Origin: Mesorhizobium loti
GTDB lineage: Bacteria > Pseudomonadota > Alphaproteobacteria > Rhizobiales > Rhizobiaceae
Length of the DNA: 64,000 bases
Direction of reading: 5' to 3'
NCBI GenBank assembly: GCA_014189435.1
Contig: CP050293.1
Location: 935,001-999,000, forward strand
The notes below the pieces were generated by a model, which saw nothing but the letters and a program-made list of their open reading frames with translations, was not told where the DNA came from and ran no database searches. Shown here piece by piece: positions 20,419 to 31,271 of the stretch. The stretch's first letter is position 1; each line of letters opens with the position of its first letter. The position numbers and the translations under genes are program-made.

Positions 20419-21456
20419 TCACTGCAGAAGCTGCGTCCAGACCTTGGTGACGAGTTCCTGCGCCGCCGGCGAGCAGGCCTGGCCCATCTTGACGGGAACG
20501 GTCGGGAACAGCTCCGGGGCGTTTTCCTTGTTGTAGAGCGCCTTGCTCTCGTCGATCTTCACCGGCGAAGAGTGGCCGTAATAGTTGTATTGCGCCGTCG
20601 CATTGTCGATCTGGGCCATGAAGTCGATGAACTTCTTGGCGTTTTCAATATTGGCCGCGCCCTTCGGCACGACATAGGAATCCAGCCAGCCAACCAGACC
20701 TTCCTTCGGCATCGCGTATTCGACATTGGCCTTGTCGTTGCGGCGAAGCCGCATGGTGTTGCCGTCCCACCAGAAATGGGCGGCAACCTCGCCGCTGCCG
20801 ATGCGGTTTTCGATGTTGTCGCTGGAATAGGCTGCGACGAATGGCTTCTGCGCCAGCAGGAGATCGAGCACGCGCTTCATCTCTTGCGGGTCTTCGCTGC
20901 AATATTTGATGCCGAGATAGTTCTCGGCGGCCGGAATGACTTCGTCGGGCTGCGCCAGGCTGGCAATCTTGCCATGCAGTTCCGCCGGCGGCTCGAAATA
21001 GGTCTTCCAGCTGTCGACCGGGCCCTTGTAGAGGTCGCGGTTGACGGTGTAGCCGGCATTGCCGAAGGCGAGCGGCACCGAATGATTGCCGGTCGGATCC
21101 CACCACGGCTTCTGCCAGTCCGGCAGGACCTGGCTGTAGGCTGCCATCGAGCTGGCGCCGAAATCCTCGAGCAGCCCGCTGTCGATCATGATTTTCACGA
21201 AATGCTGCGAAGGCGTAACGATGTCGTAGCCCGACGAGCCGGCCTGCAGCTTGGTCAGCAGGTCCTCGTTGGAGGAGAAGGCGTCGACCGTGACCTTGAT
21301 GCCGGTTTCCTTCTCGAATTTTGCGACCATCTCGGGCGAGATGGAATCGGCCCATGCGTAGATGGCCAGGTTGCCCTCGGCCAGAGCCGGCAGGCTGAAG
21401 GCGAGGCTCACGGCGCCGGCCATGGCGAGCGCTGCAATTTTGGTTCTTGTCGACAT
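20419..21456 (-). CDS. Polyamine-type ABC transporter periplasmic binding protein (PotD-like)
   Basis: A 345-residue exported protein. The signal peptide ends at PALA, and the mature start EGNLAIYAWADSISPEMVAKFEKETGIKV is that of PotD/PotF-type proteins (SBP_bac_8 fold). It binds a small cationic or zwitterionic solute in the periplasm for the potC/B/A proteins encoded upstream in the operon. ATG 21456 is chosen for its signal peptide and AGGGG site. The typical ligand is spermidine, putrescine or a related amine; the ligand here cannot be read from sequence. Confidence 0.87.
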   Translation of the reverse strand: MSTRTKIAALAMAGAVSLAFSLPALAEGNLAIYAWADSISPEMVAKFEKETGIKVTVDAFSSNEDLLTKLQAGSSGYDIVTPSQHFVKIMIDSGLLEDFGASSMAAYSQVLPDWQKPWWDPTGNHSVPLAFGNAGYTVNRDLYKGPVDSWKTYFEPPAELHGKIASLAQPDEVIPAAENYLGIKYCSEDPQEMKRVLDLLLAQKPFVAAYSSDNIENRIGSGEVAAHFWWDGNTMRLRRNDKANVEYAMPKEGLVGWLDSYVVPKGAANIENAKKFIDFMAQIDNATAQYNYYGHSSPVKIDESKALYNKENAPELFPTVPVKMGQACSPAAQELVTKVWTQLLQ

Positions 21457-21559
21457 GTCATTCCCCTGTTTGTTGTTCTCCCGAGGGGACGATAACAAAC
21501 CACCGGGTGCGATAAATTCGAATTGCCCGACGCCCTGATTAGGAAAAACCAGGCCGCTG

Positions 21560-22348
21560 CTACTGCCGCCGCTGGAGCAGGAAGGCCATGGTCGCCAGCA
21601 CCACCGAAACGACCATGATCAGGGTCGAGATTGCGTTGAGCTGCGGCGACACGCCCTGCTTGATCAGGGAGAAAATGTAGACCGGCAGTGTGGTGGCGCC
21701 GCCGGAATTCAACAGGTTGCTGGTGATGAAATCGTCCATCGAGATGACGAAGGCGAGCATCGCGCCGGCAAAGACGCCCGGCAGGATGAGCGGCAACGTG
21801 ACGCGACGAAAGGCGACCCAGCCGGTTGCATAGAGATCGCGGGCCGCTTCCTCCAGATCGAGGTCCATCCCCTGCAGGCGCGCGCGTATCGGCAGGAAGG
21901 CGAACGGGATGCAGAAGGTCGTGTGCGCGATCATCAGTTTCACCATGCCGTTGGCGAGCCCGACCTCGGAGAAGAGGATCAGAACCGCGACCGCCACGAC
22001 GATTTCGGGCAGGAGCAGCGGCAGGTTCACCACCGCTTCGGAGATGCGGCGGAATCTGACATTGCGGCCCCGCACCAGCACCAATGCCGCCATCAACGCG
22101 ACAAGCGTCGAGGCGACGGTGGCGATCGCGGCGACGAGCAGGGAGGTCTTCACCGCCGTCATCAGGTTCGCGTTGGACAAAGCGGTGGCGTACCAGTGCA
22201 AGGAGAAGCCGCCCCAATTGGAGACGATCCGGTTCGCATTGAAGGAGTAGAACACCACGACGGCGATGGGCAAATAGAGATAGGCGAAGAAGACCACGCT
22301 GAAGAGACCGAAGCCCGGATAGCGTCTGACGTCATTGTCCGGGCTCAT
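21560..22348 (-). CDS. Polyamine-type ABC permease (PotC-like)
   Basis: A 262-residue inner-membrane permease with about six hydrophobic segments and the EAA loop (EEAARDLYATG, then LPLILPG) that docks the ATPase. Its start overlaps the stop of the PotB-like gene (ATGA), so the two permeases are coupled. N-terminal YLPIAVVVFYSFN is typical of PotC. Together with the PotB-like protein it forms the channel of the transporter encoded by 20419-24335. Confidence 0.87.
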   Translation of the reverse strand: MSPDNDVRRYPGFGLFSVVFFAYLYLPIAVVVFYSFNANRIVSNWGGFSLHWYATALSNANLMTAVKTSLLVAAIATVASTLVALMAALVLVRGRNVRFRRISEAVVNLPLLLPEIVVAVAVLILFSEVGLANGMVKLMIAHTTFCIPFAFLPIRARLQGMDLDLEEAARDLYATGWVAFRRVTLPLILPGVFAGAMLAFVISMDDFITSNLLNSGGATTLPVYIFSLIKQGVSPQLNAISTLIMVVSVVLATMAFLLQRRQ

Positions 22349-23240
22349 GCGGCGCGCTCCAGCCCTTCGCTGCGCATCGAGCGCAGACCCTGGAAGATCA
22401 GGAAGACCATGACCGCGGCCATCAGCACGATGGCGATTGCGGCGCCGAGCGGCCAGTTGCGGGCGCCACCGAACTGCAGCTGGATGAGATTGCCCATCAT
22501 CATCGTCTTGCCGCCGCCGAGCAGGGTCGGCTCCAGCACCGCGCCAAGGCTCGGAACGAACACCAGGATCGCCCCGGCGATCATGCCGGGGCGGGTGAGG
22601 GGCAGGATAACGCGCCGCAATGTGGTGAAGCGGTTGCCGTAGAGATCATGCGACGCCTCGATGAGCGCGGGGTCGAGTTTCTCGATCGAGGCGAAGATCG
22701 GCAGGATCATCAGCGGAATGTAGCTGTAGACGAGACCAAGCAGCATGGCGGTGTTGCCGAACAGCAGGGAGTCCATCTGATCGACGAGGCCGAGACCGCG
22801 AAGGGTCTTTTCGATGACACCGTCCTTGCCGAGGATGATGATCCAGGAATAGACGCGCACGATCATCGAAACCCAGAATGGCAGCGTGACGAGATAGATC
22901 AGCAGGACTTTGATCGCCGGCCGCTGCAGCGCGATGAAGTAGGCGACCGGAAAGCTCAGAAGCAGGCAGATCGAGGTCGTCACCGCCGACAGGAGCAGCG
23001 TCCTGGCAACGACGATGAGATATTGCGGATTGAACTCCAGTTCGCCGGTCCAGCCGTCGTTGAACAGCAACTGCTTGTAGGGCGCGGTGGTGAACGCATA
23101 TTCGAACCCGCCGTATGGCCCGCGCGTCGAGAACGACACGACGATGATGATGCCGATCGGGATGATCAGCGTCAGCAGCATGATGAGATGGGCCGGCAGC
23201 AGACCGAGGATGTTCCAGTTCGGATTCTTGCTGGATGGCT

Positions 23241-23244
<4 letters not shown>
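22345..23244 (-). CDS. Polyamine-type ABC permease (PotB-like)
   Basis: A 299-residue permease with six membrane segments and an EAA loop (EASHDLYGNRFTTLRRV). N-terminal LPAHLIMLLTLIIPIGIIIVVSF and the position upstream of PotC identify it as the PotB-type partner. It overlaps both neighbours by ATGA junctions. Confidence 0.87.
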
Positions 23245-24335
<1,091 letters not shown>

Positions 24336-24423
24336 GGTCTGGGCGCTCCGTAGGTCTTTGCGAACTCGGCGATGAAGGTGATCGACGCCGCGCGCCAGGA
24401 GCGGCGCGGCGTCGGTCAGATGG

Positions 24424-25554
24424 TTACATCTTCTCCCATTTGCCGTTGCGCACGACGAACATGTCGATCTCGATGGCCATGTTGGTCTGTCCGTTCGCAT
24501 CGAACGAGACGTCTCCCAGAATGCCGTCGTGATGGATGTCACGAATGGCTTTGCTCAGCGCTTCCTTGTCGTCGAGGCCCTTTTCCTTGATGACTTCGAG
24601 CAGGATCTGCGTCGCCTCGTAGGCATATTTGGCGTAGGAGCCGGCAGGATCGGGAAAGGCCTTGGTTTCATAGGCCTTGTTGAACTCCTCGAGCTTAGGG
24701 TTCGACTGGACGGCTGGGGTTCCGGCAATGGTGCCTTCGGCCGCCGCGCCAGCGATCTCGATGAACTTCGGATCGTAGATGCCCGAAATTCCGTACATGG
24801 GCAGGTTGCCCATGCCGAGGTCGGCCATCTGGCTGCGCACCAATGCTGCTTCTGTGACGACGCCGCCGAAATAGACCGCGTCAGGCGACGCTGCCTTCGC
24901 GGTGGTCAGCATGGCGCGGAAATCGGTCGTGCCGACAGCCGCGGCATCGGCAGAAACGATCTCGCCGCCGGCCGCCTTGAAGAAATCGCCGAACCATTTG
25001 GTGTTGGCCGCGCCGTAATCGGTGGTGTCCGAGATGATCGCGATCTTCTTGATCTTGCCTTGTTTGGCGATGGCCTCGGCCAGCGGCTTGTTCTCGTTGA
25101 CCAGCGTCGGTGTCACGCGGGTCACGTTCGGGAAATTCTGTTCGGTGATCTTCGGGCTGACCGCGCCCCAGACGATGAACGGCATCTGCGAGCGGTTGAA
25201 GACCGGGATGGTCGCCAGTGCGACCGAGCTGTTCCAATGTCCGGTTGCCGCGACCACTGCGGGATCGTTGACCAGCTTCTGCGCCGCCGAAACGCCGACA
25301 GCCGGATCGGAGGCGTCATCGAGCACGACGCCTTCCACCTCATGCGGGTAGCCGCTGGCATTGGCCTGCTCGATGGCGAGCAGGAAGCCGTTGCGGGCGC
25401 CGAGACCCTGCTGGGCGTTGCCGCCGGAGAGCGGCCCGATGAAGCCGAGCTTGATCTGGTCGGCCTGCGCCTGGGCGGCGCCCAGGGCGATGGCCAACAG
25501 AGACCCGGCCAGAATTGACGATACGCGGATAAGCGCACTGCGCCTGTTTTGCAT
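24424..25554 (-). CDS. Branched-chain amino acid/amide ABC binding protein (LivJ/K-like)
   Basis: A 376-residue exported protein with a signal peptide ending near AQAQA and the start DQIKLGFIGPLSGGNAQQGLG typical of type I periplasmic binding proteins of the Liv family. It is transcribed divergently from livHMGF, 192 bp away, and is very likely its binding subunit. It could also be co-transcribed with the pot operon below it. Members bind leucine, urea, amides or aromatic acids; the ligand is not determinable here. Confidence 0.87.
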   Translation of the reverse strand: MQNRRSALIRVSSILAGSLLAIALGAAQAQADQIKLGFIGPLSGGNAQQGLGARNGFLLAIEQANASGYPHEVEGVVLDDASDPAVGVSAAQKLVNDPAVVAATGHWNSSVALATIPVFNRSQMPFIVWGAVSPKITEQNFPNVTRVTPTLVNENKPLAEAIAKQGKIKKIAIISDTTDYGAANTKWFGDFFKAAGGEIVSADAAAVGTTDFRAMLTTAKAASPDAVYFGGVVTEAALVRSQMADLGMGNLPMYGISGIYDPKFIEIAGAAAEGTIAGTPAVQSNPKLEEFNKAYETKAFPDPAGSYAKYAYEATQILLEVIKEKGLDDKEALSKAIRDIHHDGILGDVSFDANGQTNMAIEIDMFVVRNGKWEKM

Positions 25555-25746
25555 GGTTCCACCTCAAGTGAATTATCTGCCGCCGTCGTAGCGACCCGGC
25601 CGATCGTGATCGTCGGCTGATCATCAATGTACGGACGCGTATTCCGTGATGAAATTCGGAAATTGTGACTCGTGAGTTCGGAGATTCGTTCTATCCGCCC
25701 GGCATGGCGGTTGATACCTATCGGCTTCAATCGAGAGACGGACCGC

Positions 25747-26664
25747 ATGGCGGAATTGCTTGTCCAGCAACTGGTGAACTGGATAACCCTTGGCTGCATC
25801 TATGCCTTGCTGGCGATCGGATTCAGCCTGATCTTCGGCGTCTTGAACGTCATTCATTTCTCGCACGGCGATGTCGCGATGACGGCGCCGTTCATCACGC
25901 TGGGGCTCGCCCAGGCGCTGGCGACGGCGCTTGGGGCCTCGAGCCCCGCCTGGCTGGTCCTTGCGGTTCCGGTCGCCGTGCTCGCCGTCGGTTTGATCGG
26001 TGTCCTGCTGGACAAGGTGGTGATCCGGCGCTTCCGCGACGCGCCCGCCATGATGGCGCTGGTGGCGACGGTGGCGCTCGGCATCGTCATCCGAGAATTG
26101 ATCCGCCATCTCTATCCGCAGGGATCTAACCCGCATGCCTTCCCGCGCCTTGTGTCGGGCATGGCTTTCGAAATCTCCGGTGTTGCCATCAGCTGGTTCG
26201 CGCTGCTGGTGGTGGTGCTCACCGTCGTGCTGGTCGCCATGCTGTTTGTCTTCCTGCGCATGACGCCGCTCGGCCTGCGCATCCGGGCGGCCTCGGAGGA
26301 CCGGGTCGTGGCGCGGATGATGGGCATCCGCGATGCACGCGTCTTTCGCGCGACCTTCTTCATCGCATCAGTGATCGGGGCCATCGCCGGGCTTTTGTTC
26401 GCGAGCTATGCCGGCGTCACACGGTTCGACTTCGGCGTCATGGCCGGCCTGCTCGGCTTCTCCGCCGCCGTGATCGGCGGCCTCGGCTCGATGCCGGGAG
26501 CTATCCTCGGCGGATTGATCATCGCCGGCATCGAGGTGCTGGCGCAGACCTTCGTGCCGGACGGCGCTTCCTACCGGCTGGTCTTCGTCTTCCTGCTGGT
26601 CATCGCCGTGCTCATCTTCCGCCCCGCAGGCCTGCTTGGGCGCACCGTCATGGAGAAAGTCTAG
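25747..26664 (+). CDS. livH: Liv-type ABC permease LivH
   Basis: A 305-residue membrane permease with the family hallmarks LTLGCIYALLAIGFSLIFGV-type N-terminus and GGLGSMPGAILGG near the C-terminus. ATG 25747 is chosen over an upstream in-frame start at 25672 because GAGAGACGG precedes it and homology begins there. First gene of a five-gene plus-strand set with livM, livG, livF. Confidence 0.9.
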   Translation: MAELLVQQLVNWITLGCIYALLAIGFSLIFGVLNVIHFSHGDVAMTAPFITLGLAQALATALGASSPAWLVLAVPVAVLAVGLIGVLLDKVVIRRFRDAPAMMALVATVALGIVIRELIRHLYPQGSNPHAFPRLVSGMAFEISGVAISWFALLVVVLTVVLVAMLFVFLRMTPLGLRIRAASEDRVVARMMGIRDARVFRATFFIASVIGAIAGLLFASYAGVTRFDFGVMAGLLGFSAAVIGGLGSMPGAILGGLIIAGIEVLAQTFVPDGASYRLVFVFLLVIAVLIFRPAGLLGRTVMEKV

Positions 26665-26665
26665 C

Positions 26666-27841
26666 ATGGAGCGTGGTGCTTCACTTGCCGCGCCGGGCAT
26701 AGCGGCGGCCACGGCCTTCGCCGTCGCTTCGCAACTCATCGGGGCCGCTTTCCTCTACCTCATCCTCAGGGTTGACGGCGGCTGGCAGGTGGTCGGCCTG
26801 CTGGCCTTGCTCGGCCTCGGCTTCTATCTCCTGGAGAGGCTGCCGTGGATCGCCGACTATGCGTTGGCGAGCTTTGCCCGGGTTCCCCTCGTGGCGATGG
26901 TCACCGCGGCGGTCATCGTCCTGGCCTTTCCGTTCTTCGTCGGCTCGAACACCTATATCCTGCATCTGCTGATCGTTGCCGAGCTCTATGCCGTGCTGGC
27001 GCTGGCGCTCAATTTCCAGCTCGGCAGCGCCAACATTCCGAACTTCGCCACCGGCGCTTCTTACGGCATCGGCGCCTATGTGTCGGCGCTGCTGGCGATC
27101 AATTTCGGCGTCAGCTTCTGGCTGACGCTGCCGGTCGCGGCGCTGGCTGCGACCCTGTTCGGTTTCATCATCGGCATCCCGTCGATGCGCACGCGTGACA
27201 CTTATCTCGCACTCGTCACCATCGCCTTCGGTGTCGTGGTCCAGCAATTGCTGAACAATTTCAGCTGGACCGGCGGCCCGAATGGGCTGGTCGGCATTCC
27301 GGCGCCCAGCCTGTTCGGCCATTCCTTTGCCGATCCGCTGGTGATCTTCGGCTGGAAACTGCCGAGCCAGGCGAACTTCTATTATCTGTCGGCGGCGCTG
27401 GTCGTCGTCGCCATCGTCACGGCGCACCGGTTGCACGGCTCGCGCATCGGGCTGGCCTGGAACGCGCTGCGCGCCGACGAGATCGCCGCCAAGGCGCAAG
27501 GCATCAATGTGGCGTGGTTCAAGGTGCTGGCCTTCGCGGTCGATGCCTTTCTCGCCGCCTTCGCCGGCACGATCTACGCCTTCTACGTGTCCTATATTTC
27601 CCCCGACAATTTCACCTTCCTGGTCTCGGTCACCATCATGACCATGGTCATCGTCGGCGGCATGGACAATATTTTCGGTGTCATCGTCGGCGCGTTCCTG
27701 CTGACCATCCTGCCCGAGAAACTGCGCGCCTTCGCCGACTACCGCCTGCTGTTCTTCGGCGTCGTCATCATCGGCTTCCTGATGATCCGGCCGCAGGGTC
27801 TGTTCCCGCAACGCATGCGGCGCTACGGAGGCGAGCTGTGA
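26666..27841 (+). CDS. livM: Liv-type ABC permease LivM
   Basis: A 391-residue permease. Extra N-terminal hydrophobic segments precede the conserved core (ALALNFQLGSANIPNFATGASYGIGAY, then GTIYAFYVSYISPDNFTF, then GGMDNIFGVIVGAF). It begins 1 bp after the livH stop with GGAGAAAG upstream. It pairs with LivH as the transmembrane heterodimer. Its stop overlaps the livG GTG start. Confidence 0.9.
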   Translation: MERGASLAAPGIAAATAFAVASQLIGAAFLYLILRVDGGWQVVGLLALLGLGFYLLERLPWIADYALASFARVPLVAMVTAAVIVLAFPFFVGSNTYILHLLIVAELYAVLALALNFQLGSANIPNFATGASYGIGAYVSALLAINFGVSFWLTLPVAALAATLFGFIIGIPSMRTRDTYLALVTIAFGVVVQQLLNNFSWTGGPNGLVGIPAPSLFGHSFADPLVIFGWKLPSQANFYYLSAALVVVAIVTAHRLHGSRIGLAWNALRADEIAAKAQGINVAWFKVLAFAVDAFLAAFAGTIYAFYVSYISPDNFTFLVSVTIMTMVIVGGMDNIFGVIVGAFLLTILPEKLRAFADYRLLFFGVVIIGFLMIRPQGLFPQRMRRYGGEL

Positions 27842-28623
27842 GCGCGCTTCTCAAGGTCGAGAATTTGACGATGCGCTTCGGCGGCCTGGTCGCGCTCAAC
27901 GATGTCAGCCTGTCGATCGACAAGGGCGCGGTGCTCGCCGTCATCGGCCCGAACGGGGCCGGCAAGTCGACGCTGTTCAATGTCGTGACCGGCGTCTACC
28001 GGCCGACCTCCGGCCGGGTGACGTTCGACGGCGCCGAGATCACCGGCCGCCCGTCCTACGAAGTCGTAGACCGCGGCATCGCCCGCACCTTCCAGTCGTC
28101 GCGGCTGTTCTCCGACCTCAGCGTGCTCGACAATGTCATCATCGGCATGCACACCCGCACCAGGACCGGCGTGCTGACCGCGCTGTTTCGGCCCAGCGCG
28201 TCGCGCCGCGAGATGGCGGCCTGCGTTGAAAAGGCCGAAACCCTGCTCAAGCTCGGCTCCGGCGACCTGTTCGAACAGCGCTACCGGCCGGCGGGCACGC
28301 TGGCGCAGGCCGACAGGCGGCGGCTGGAAATCGCCCGCGCGCTTGCCTCGCAGCCCAAGCTCTTGCTGCTCGACGAACCGTCGGTCGGCATGGACGATAC
28401 GGAAACAGACGCGCTGGTGGCCGACATCATGCGGCTGCGCGCCCAAAACCCCGCCCTGTCGGTGGTGTTGATCGAGCACGACATGCGGGTGGTCGAAGCG
28501 TTCCCGCAACACGTCACCTGCATCGACTATGGCAGCAAGATAGCCGAGGGCGACTTCGCGGCGGTGCGCGCCGACCCGCGCGTCCAGGAAGCCTATCTCG
28601 GGAAGGCGGTCGCCCATGCTTGA
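27838..28623 (+). CDS. livG: Liv-type ABC ATPase LivG with degenerate signature motif
   Basis: A 261-residue ATPase with Walker A GPNGAGKST and Walker B LLLLDEPSVGMD. The ABC signature, normally LS/PxGxQRR in LivG, reads LAQADRRRLEIARAL here, so the signature Ser and Gly are both replaced. I chose GTG 27838: it overlaps the livM stop (GTGA) and has GGAGG upstream; the frame extends further up but only as a livM shadow. The stop overlaps livF by 8 bp. With LivF it forms the ATPase pair; the changed signature would leave one composite ATP site atypical. Confidence 0.87.
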   Translation: MSALLKVENLTMRFGGLVALNDVSLSIDKGAVLAVIGPNGAGKSTLFNVVTGVYRPTSGRVTFDGAEITGRPSYEVVDRGIARTFQSSRLFSDLSVLDNVIIGMHTRTRTGVLTALFRPSASRREMAACVEKAETLLKLGSGDLFEQRYRPAGTLAQADRRRLEIARALASQPKLLLLDEPSVGMDDTETDALVADIMRLRAQNPALSVVLIEHDMRVVEAFPQHVTCIDYGSKIAEGDFAAVRADPRVQEAYLGKAVAHA

Positions 28624-29317
28624 ACTCAGGGATGTCGATACCGCCTATGGTGCTGTGCCGATGCTGCGCGGCGTGGCGATGAGCGTGCGCCCTGGCGAGT
28701 TGGTCTGCCTGCTCGGGCCGAACGGCGCCGGCAAGACGACCACCTTCATGACCGTCTGCGGCGTCGTGCGGGCGCAGCGCGGCAAGGTCGAGGTGATGGG
28801 CAAGGACATGGCGACGCTCGGCACGGAAAATCTGGCGTCGCTCGGTGTCGGCCTCGTTCCGGAAGGGCGCCGGCTTTTCCCCGGCTTGACCGTGAGCGAA
28901 AATTTGCGGCTGGGTTATGACGCGGTGTCGGGCAGGGGGCCTAACTTCGCGGCGCAACTGGACAAGATGTGCAAGCTGTTTCCGCGCATCCAGGAGCGCC
29001 TGCGCCAGGTCGCCGGCACTTTGTCGGGCGGCGAACAGGCGATGGTGGCGCTGGCGCGCGCGCTGATCGGCGAACCCAAGCTGGTGATCATGGACGAACC
29101 GTCGCTCGGCCTCTCGCCGAAGCTCATCGGCGAGTATTTCGAGATCACAAGGGAAATCCATCGCCAAGGCACGACCATCCTGTTGATCGAACAGAATGCC
29201 GAAATGGGGCTGGGCATCGCCGATCGCGGCTATGTCCTGGTCAAAGGCAAGGTCGCCCAGGAAGGACCGGCAAAGGAGTTGCTCTCATCCAAAGCGGCCA
29301 GAAGCCTTTATCTCTGA
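28616..29317 (+). CDS. livF: Liv-type ABC ATPase LivF
   Basis: A 233-residue ATPase with Walker A GPNGAGKTT, canonical signature LSGGEQAMVALARAL, Walker B LVIMDEPSLGLSP and switch region LLIEQNAE. Length and motifs are those of LivF. It overlaps livG by 8 bp and is followed after 202 bp by the monooxygenase gene on the same strand. Confidence 0.9.
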   Translation: MLELRDVDTAYGAVPMLRGVAMSVRPGELVCLLGPNGAGKTTTFMTVCGVVRAQRGKVEVMGKDMATLGTENLASLGVGLVPEGRRLFPGLTVSENLRLGYDAVSGRGPNFAAQLDKMCKLFPRIQERLRQVAGTLSGGEQAMVALARALIGEPKLVIMDEPSLGLSPKLIGEYFEITREIHRQGTTILLIEQNAEMGLGIADRGYVLVKGKVAQEGPAKELLSSKAARSLYL

Positions 29318-29519
29318 GCCGTCCGTTTCCTCTGTCTCAACAGTGATGATCCACGCCCCGCGCTCACATCTTCACCTCGGCTTCCCGGCATTTAGGGACA
29401 AGCTAACCACTGCCACATGAAATCGTAATTTTCGCTGTCCGGTCCCTCCAGTAAACCAACGATCAGACCTCCGCCGCATCCGTAGAAACTCTCGGGGAGA
29501 GCCAGAAAGGGCCGCTGAA

Positions 29520-30794
29520 ATGCCAGTCGAAACAGTAGACACGCTTGTTGTTGGCGGCGGCCAGGCGGGGCTGGCCATGAGCGAGCATCTGAGCAAATGC
29601 GGGGTGCCTCATCTCGTCATCGAGCGGAGCCGTATCGCCGAACGCTGGCGCTCCGAAAGATGGGATTCGCTGGTTGCCAATGGTCCCGCCTGGCATGATC
29701 GTTTTCCCGGCATGGAATTTCCGGATGCCGGTCCCGACGCCTTTATCGGCAAGGAGAAGGTCGCGGATTATTTTGTCGCCTACGCCGACATGATCGCGGC
29801 GCCCATCCGCTGCGGCGTGGAGGTCAGGAAAGTCGAGAGGCTTGACGGCCGTCCCGGCTTCCAGATCGAAACCTCGGATGGCACGATCGAGGCCAGGAGC
29901 GTGGTTGCCGCCACCGGCGCTTTCCAGCATCCCGTCATCCCGGCGGTCGTTCCCGGGAATGCCGGACCGATGCAGATCCATTCCAGCGCCTATCGCAATC
30001 CCGGCCAGTTGCCCGAAGGTGCGGTGCTGGTGGTCGGCTCGGGGTCGTCGGGGGTGCAGATTGCCGACGAACTCCAGCGCGCGGGACGTCGCGTCTACCT
30101 CTCGGTCGGGCCGCATGATCGCCCGCCGCGCGCCTATCGCGAGCGCGATTTCTGCTGGTGGCTGGGCGTTTTGGGCAAGTGGGACGCGCAGGCGCCGGCT
30201 CCGGGCACCGAACATGTCACCATTGCGGTGAGCGGTGCGCGCGGCGGCCAGACGATCGACTTCAGGCGTCTTGCCGGGCAAGGGATGACGCTGGTTGGCC
30301 GGACGGAATCCTACAAGGACGGCGTCATGACCTTCGCACCCGATCTGGCCAAGAATATCGCGCGCGGTGATGCGAACTACATGTCGGTGCTGGACGAAGC
30401 CGACGCCTATGTTGCCCGCAACGGCCTCGACCTTCCCCTGGAGCCCGAGGCGCGCAAGATCGGGCCGGACCCGCAATGCATGACCGATCCCATTCTCGCT
30501 CTGAACCTGGCAGAAGCCGGAATAGGTTCGATCATCTGGGCAACGGGATTCACCGTCGATTACAACTGGCTGAAGGTCGATGTGTTCGACGAAAAGGGCA
30601 AGCCGAAGCATCAGCGCGGTGTGTCGACCGAGCCCGGGATCTATTTCCTCGGCTTGCCGTGGCAATCGCGGCGGGGATCGAGCTTCATCTGGGGCGTCTG
30701 GCACGACGCGCAGCATGTGGCCGACCATATTTCCACGCAGCGCAAATACCTAGCCTACCATGCGTCCGCGAAGCGCGAGACCAAGGTGGCATAG
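29520..30794 (+). CDS. FAD-dependent monooxygenase (FMO/CzcO-like)
   Basis: A 424-residue flavoprotein. The FAD-binding motif near residue 10 is VVGGGQAGLAMSEHL; a second dinucleotide motif near 175 is VLVVGSGSSGVQIADEL, for NADPH. ATGF in IIWATGFTVDYNW is the FMO family ATG motif. Such enzymes hydroxylate nitrogen, sulfur or activated carbon in soluble substrates. It lies behind livF and in front of Rid-family, DUF1028 and aldehyde dehydrogenase genes, which suggests an oxygenative step in breakdown of a nitrogen compound imported by the Liv system. The exact substrate is unknown. Confidence 0.8.
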   Translation: MPVETVDTLVVGGGQAGLAMSEHLSKCGVPHLVIERSRIAERWRSERWDSLVANGPAWHDRFPGMEFPDAGPDAFIGKEKVADYFVAYADMIAAPIRCGVEVRKVERLDGRPGFQIETSDGTIEARSVVAATGAFQHPVIPAVVPGNAGPMQIHSSAYRNPGQLPEGAVLVVGSGSSGVQIADELQRAGRRVYLSVGPHDRPPRAYRERDFCWWLGVLGKWDAQAPAPGTEHVTIAVSGARGGQTIDFRRLAGQGMTLVGRTESYKDGVMTFAPDLAKNIARGDANYMSVLDEADAYVARNGLDLPLEPEARKIGPDPQCMTDPILALNLAEAGIGSIIWATGFTVDYNWLKVDVFDEKGKPKHQRGVSTEPGIYFLGLPWQSRRGSSFIWGVWHDAQHVADHISTQRKYLAYHASAKRETKVA

Positions 30795-30849
30795 ACACTG
30801 CACCTGAAACGGACGCCCCGACCTCGAGCCTGATCCGACGGAGACCAAG

Positions 30850-31266
30850 ATGGCGCATACAAGAATTCGCAAGTTCAACACCAAGGACACCTATCCCGAG
30901 CAGAAGCTCGACAATGATCTGTGCCAGGCGGTCGTTACGCGGGGCGGCAGGACCGTCTACCTGCGTGGCCAGTGCCCGCAGGATCTCGACACGGCCAAGA
31001 ACATCGACAGCCACGATCCGGTCGAGCAGACGCACAAGGTCATGCAGAACATCCGCCAACTGATCGAGGAGTGCGGCGGCACCATGGAGCACCTGGTCAA
31101 GGTGGTGGTCTACATCACCGACGTGCGCCATCGCGAGGCGGTCTACCGCACCATGGGCGAGTACATCAAAGGCGTGCATCCGGTCTCGACCGGCCTTGTC
31201 GTGCAAGCCCTGGCCCGGCCGGACTGGCTGGTCGAGATCGACGGCACCGCCGTAATTCCGGACTGA
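30850..31266 (+). CDS. Rid-family (YjgF/YER057c/UK114) protein
   Basis: A 138-residue protein with the Rid fold signatures (YLRGQCPQD, then NIRQLIEECGGTMEHLVKVVVYITD, then HPVSTGLVVQALARPDWLVEIDG). Rid proteins form trimers and, in the RidA subgroup, hydrolyse reactive enamines/imines. By eye, the arginine of HPARS in RidA is replaced (HPVST), which argues against classical RidA imine deaminase activity and for another Rid subgroup with a pathway-specific role. Five bases separate it from the DUF1028 gene. Confidence 0.85.
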   Translation: MAHTRIRKFNTKDTYPEQKLDNDLCQAVVTRGGRTVYLRGQCPQDLDTAKNIDSHDPVEQTHKVMQNIRQLIEECGGTMEHLVKVVVYITDVRHREAVYRTMGEYIKGVHPVSTGLVVQALARPDWLVEIDGTAVIPD

Positions 31267-31271
31267 TTGCG

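Noticed and set aside
29520..30794. Monooxygenase read as an auxin-forming (YUCCA-like) enzyme
   Set aside because: Family resemblance is generic FMO/CzcO; nothing in the sequence or neighbours supports indole metabolism specifically.
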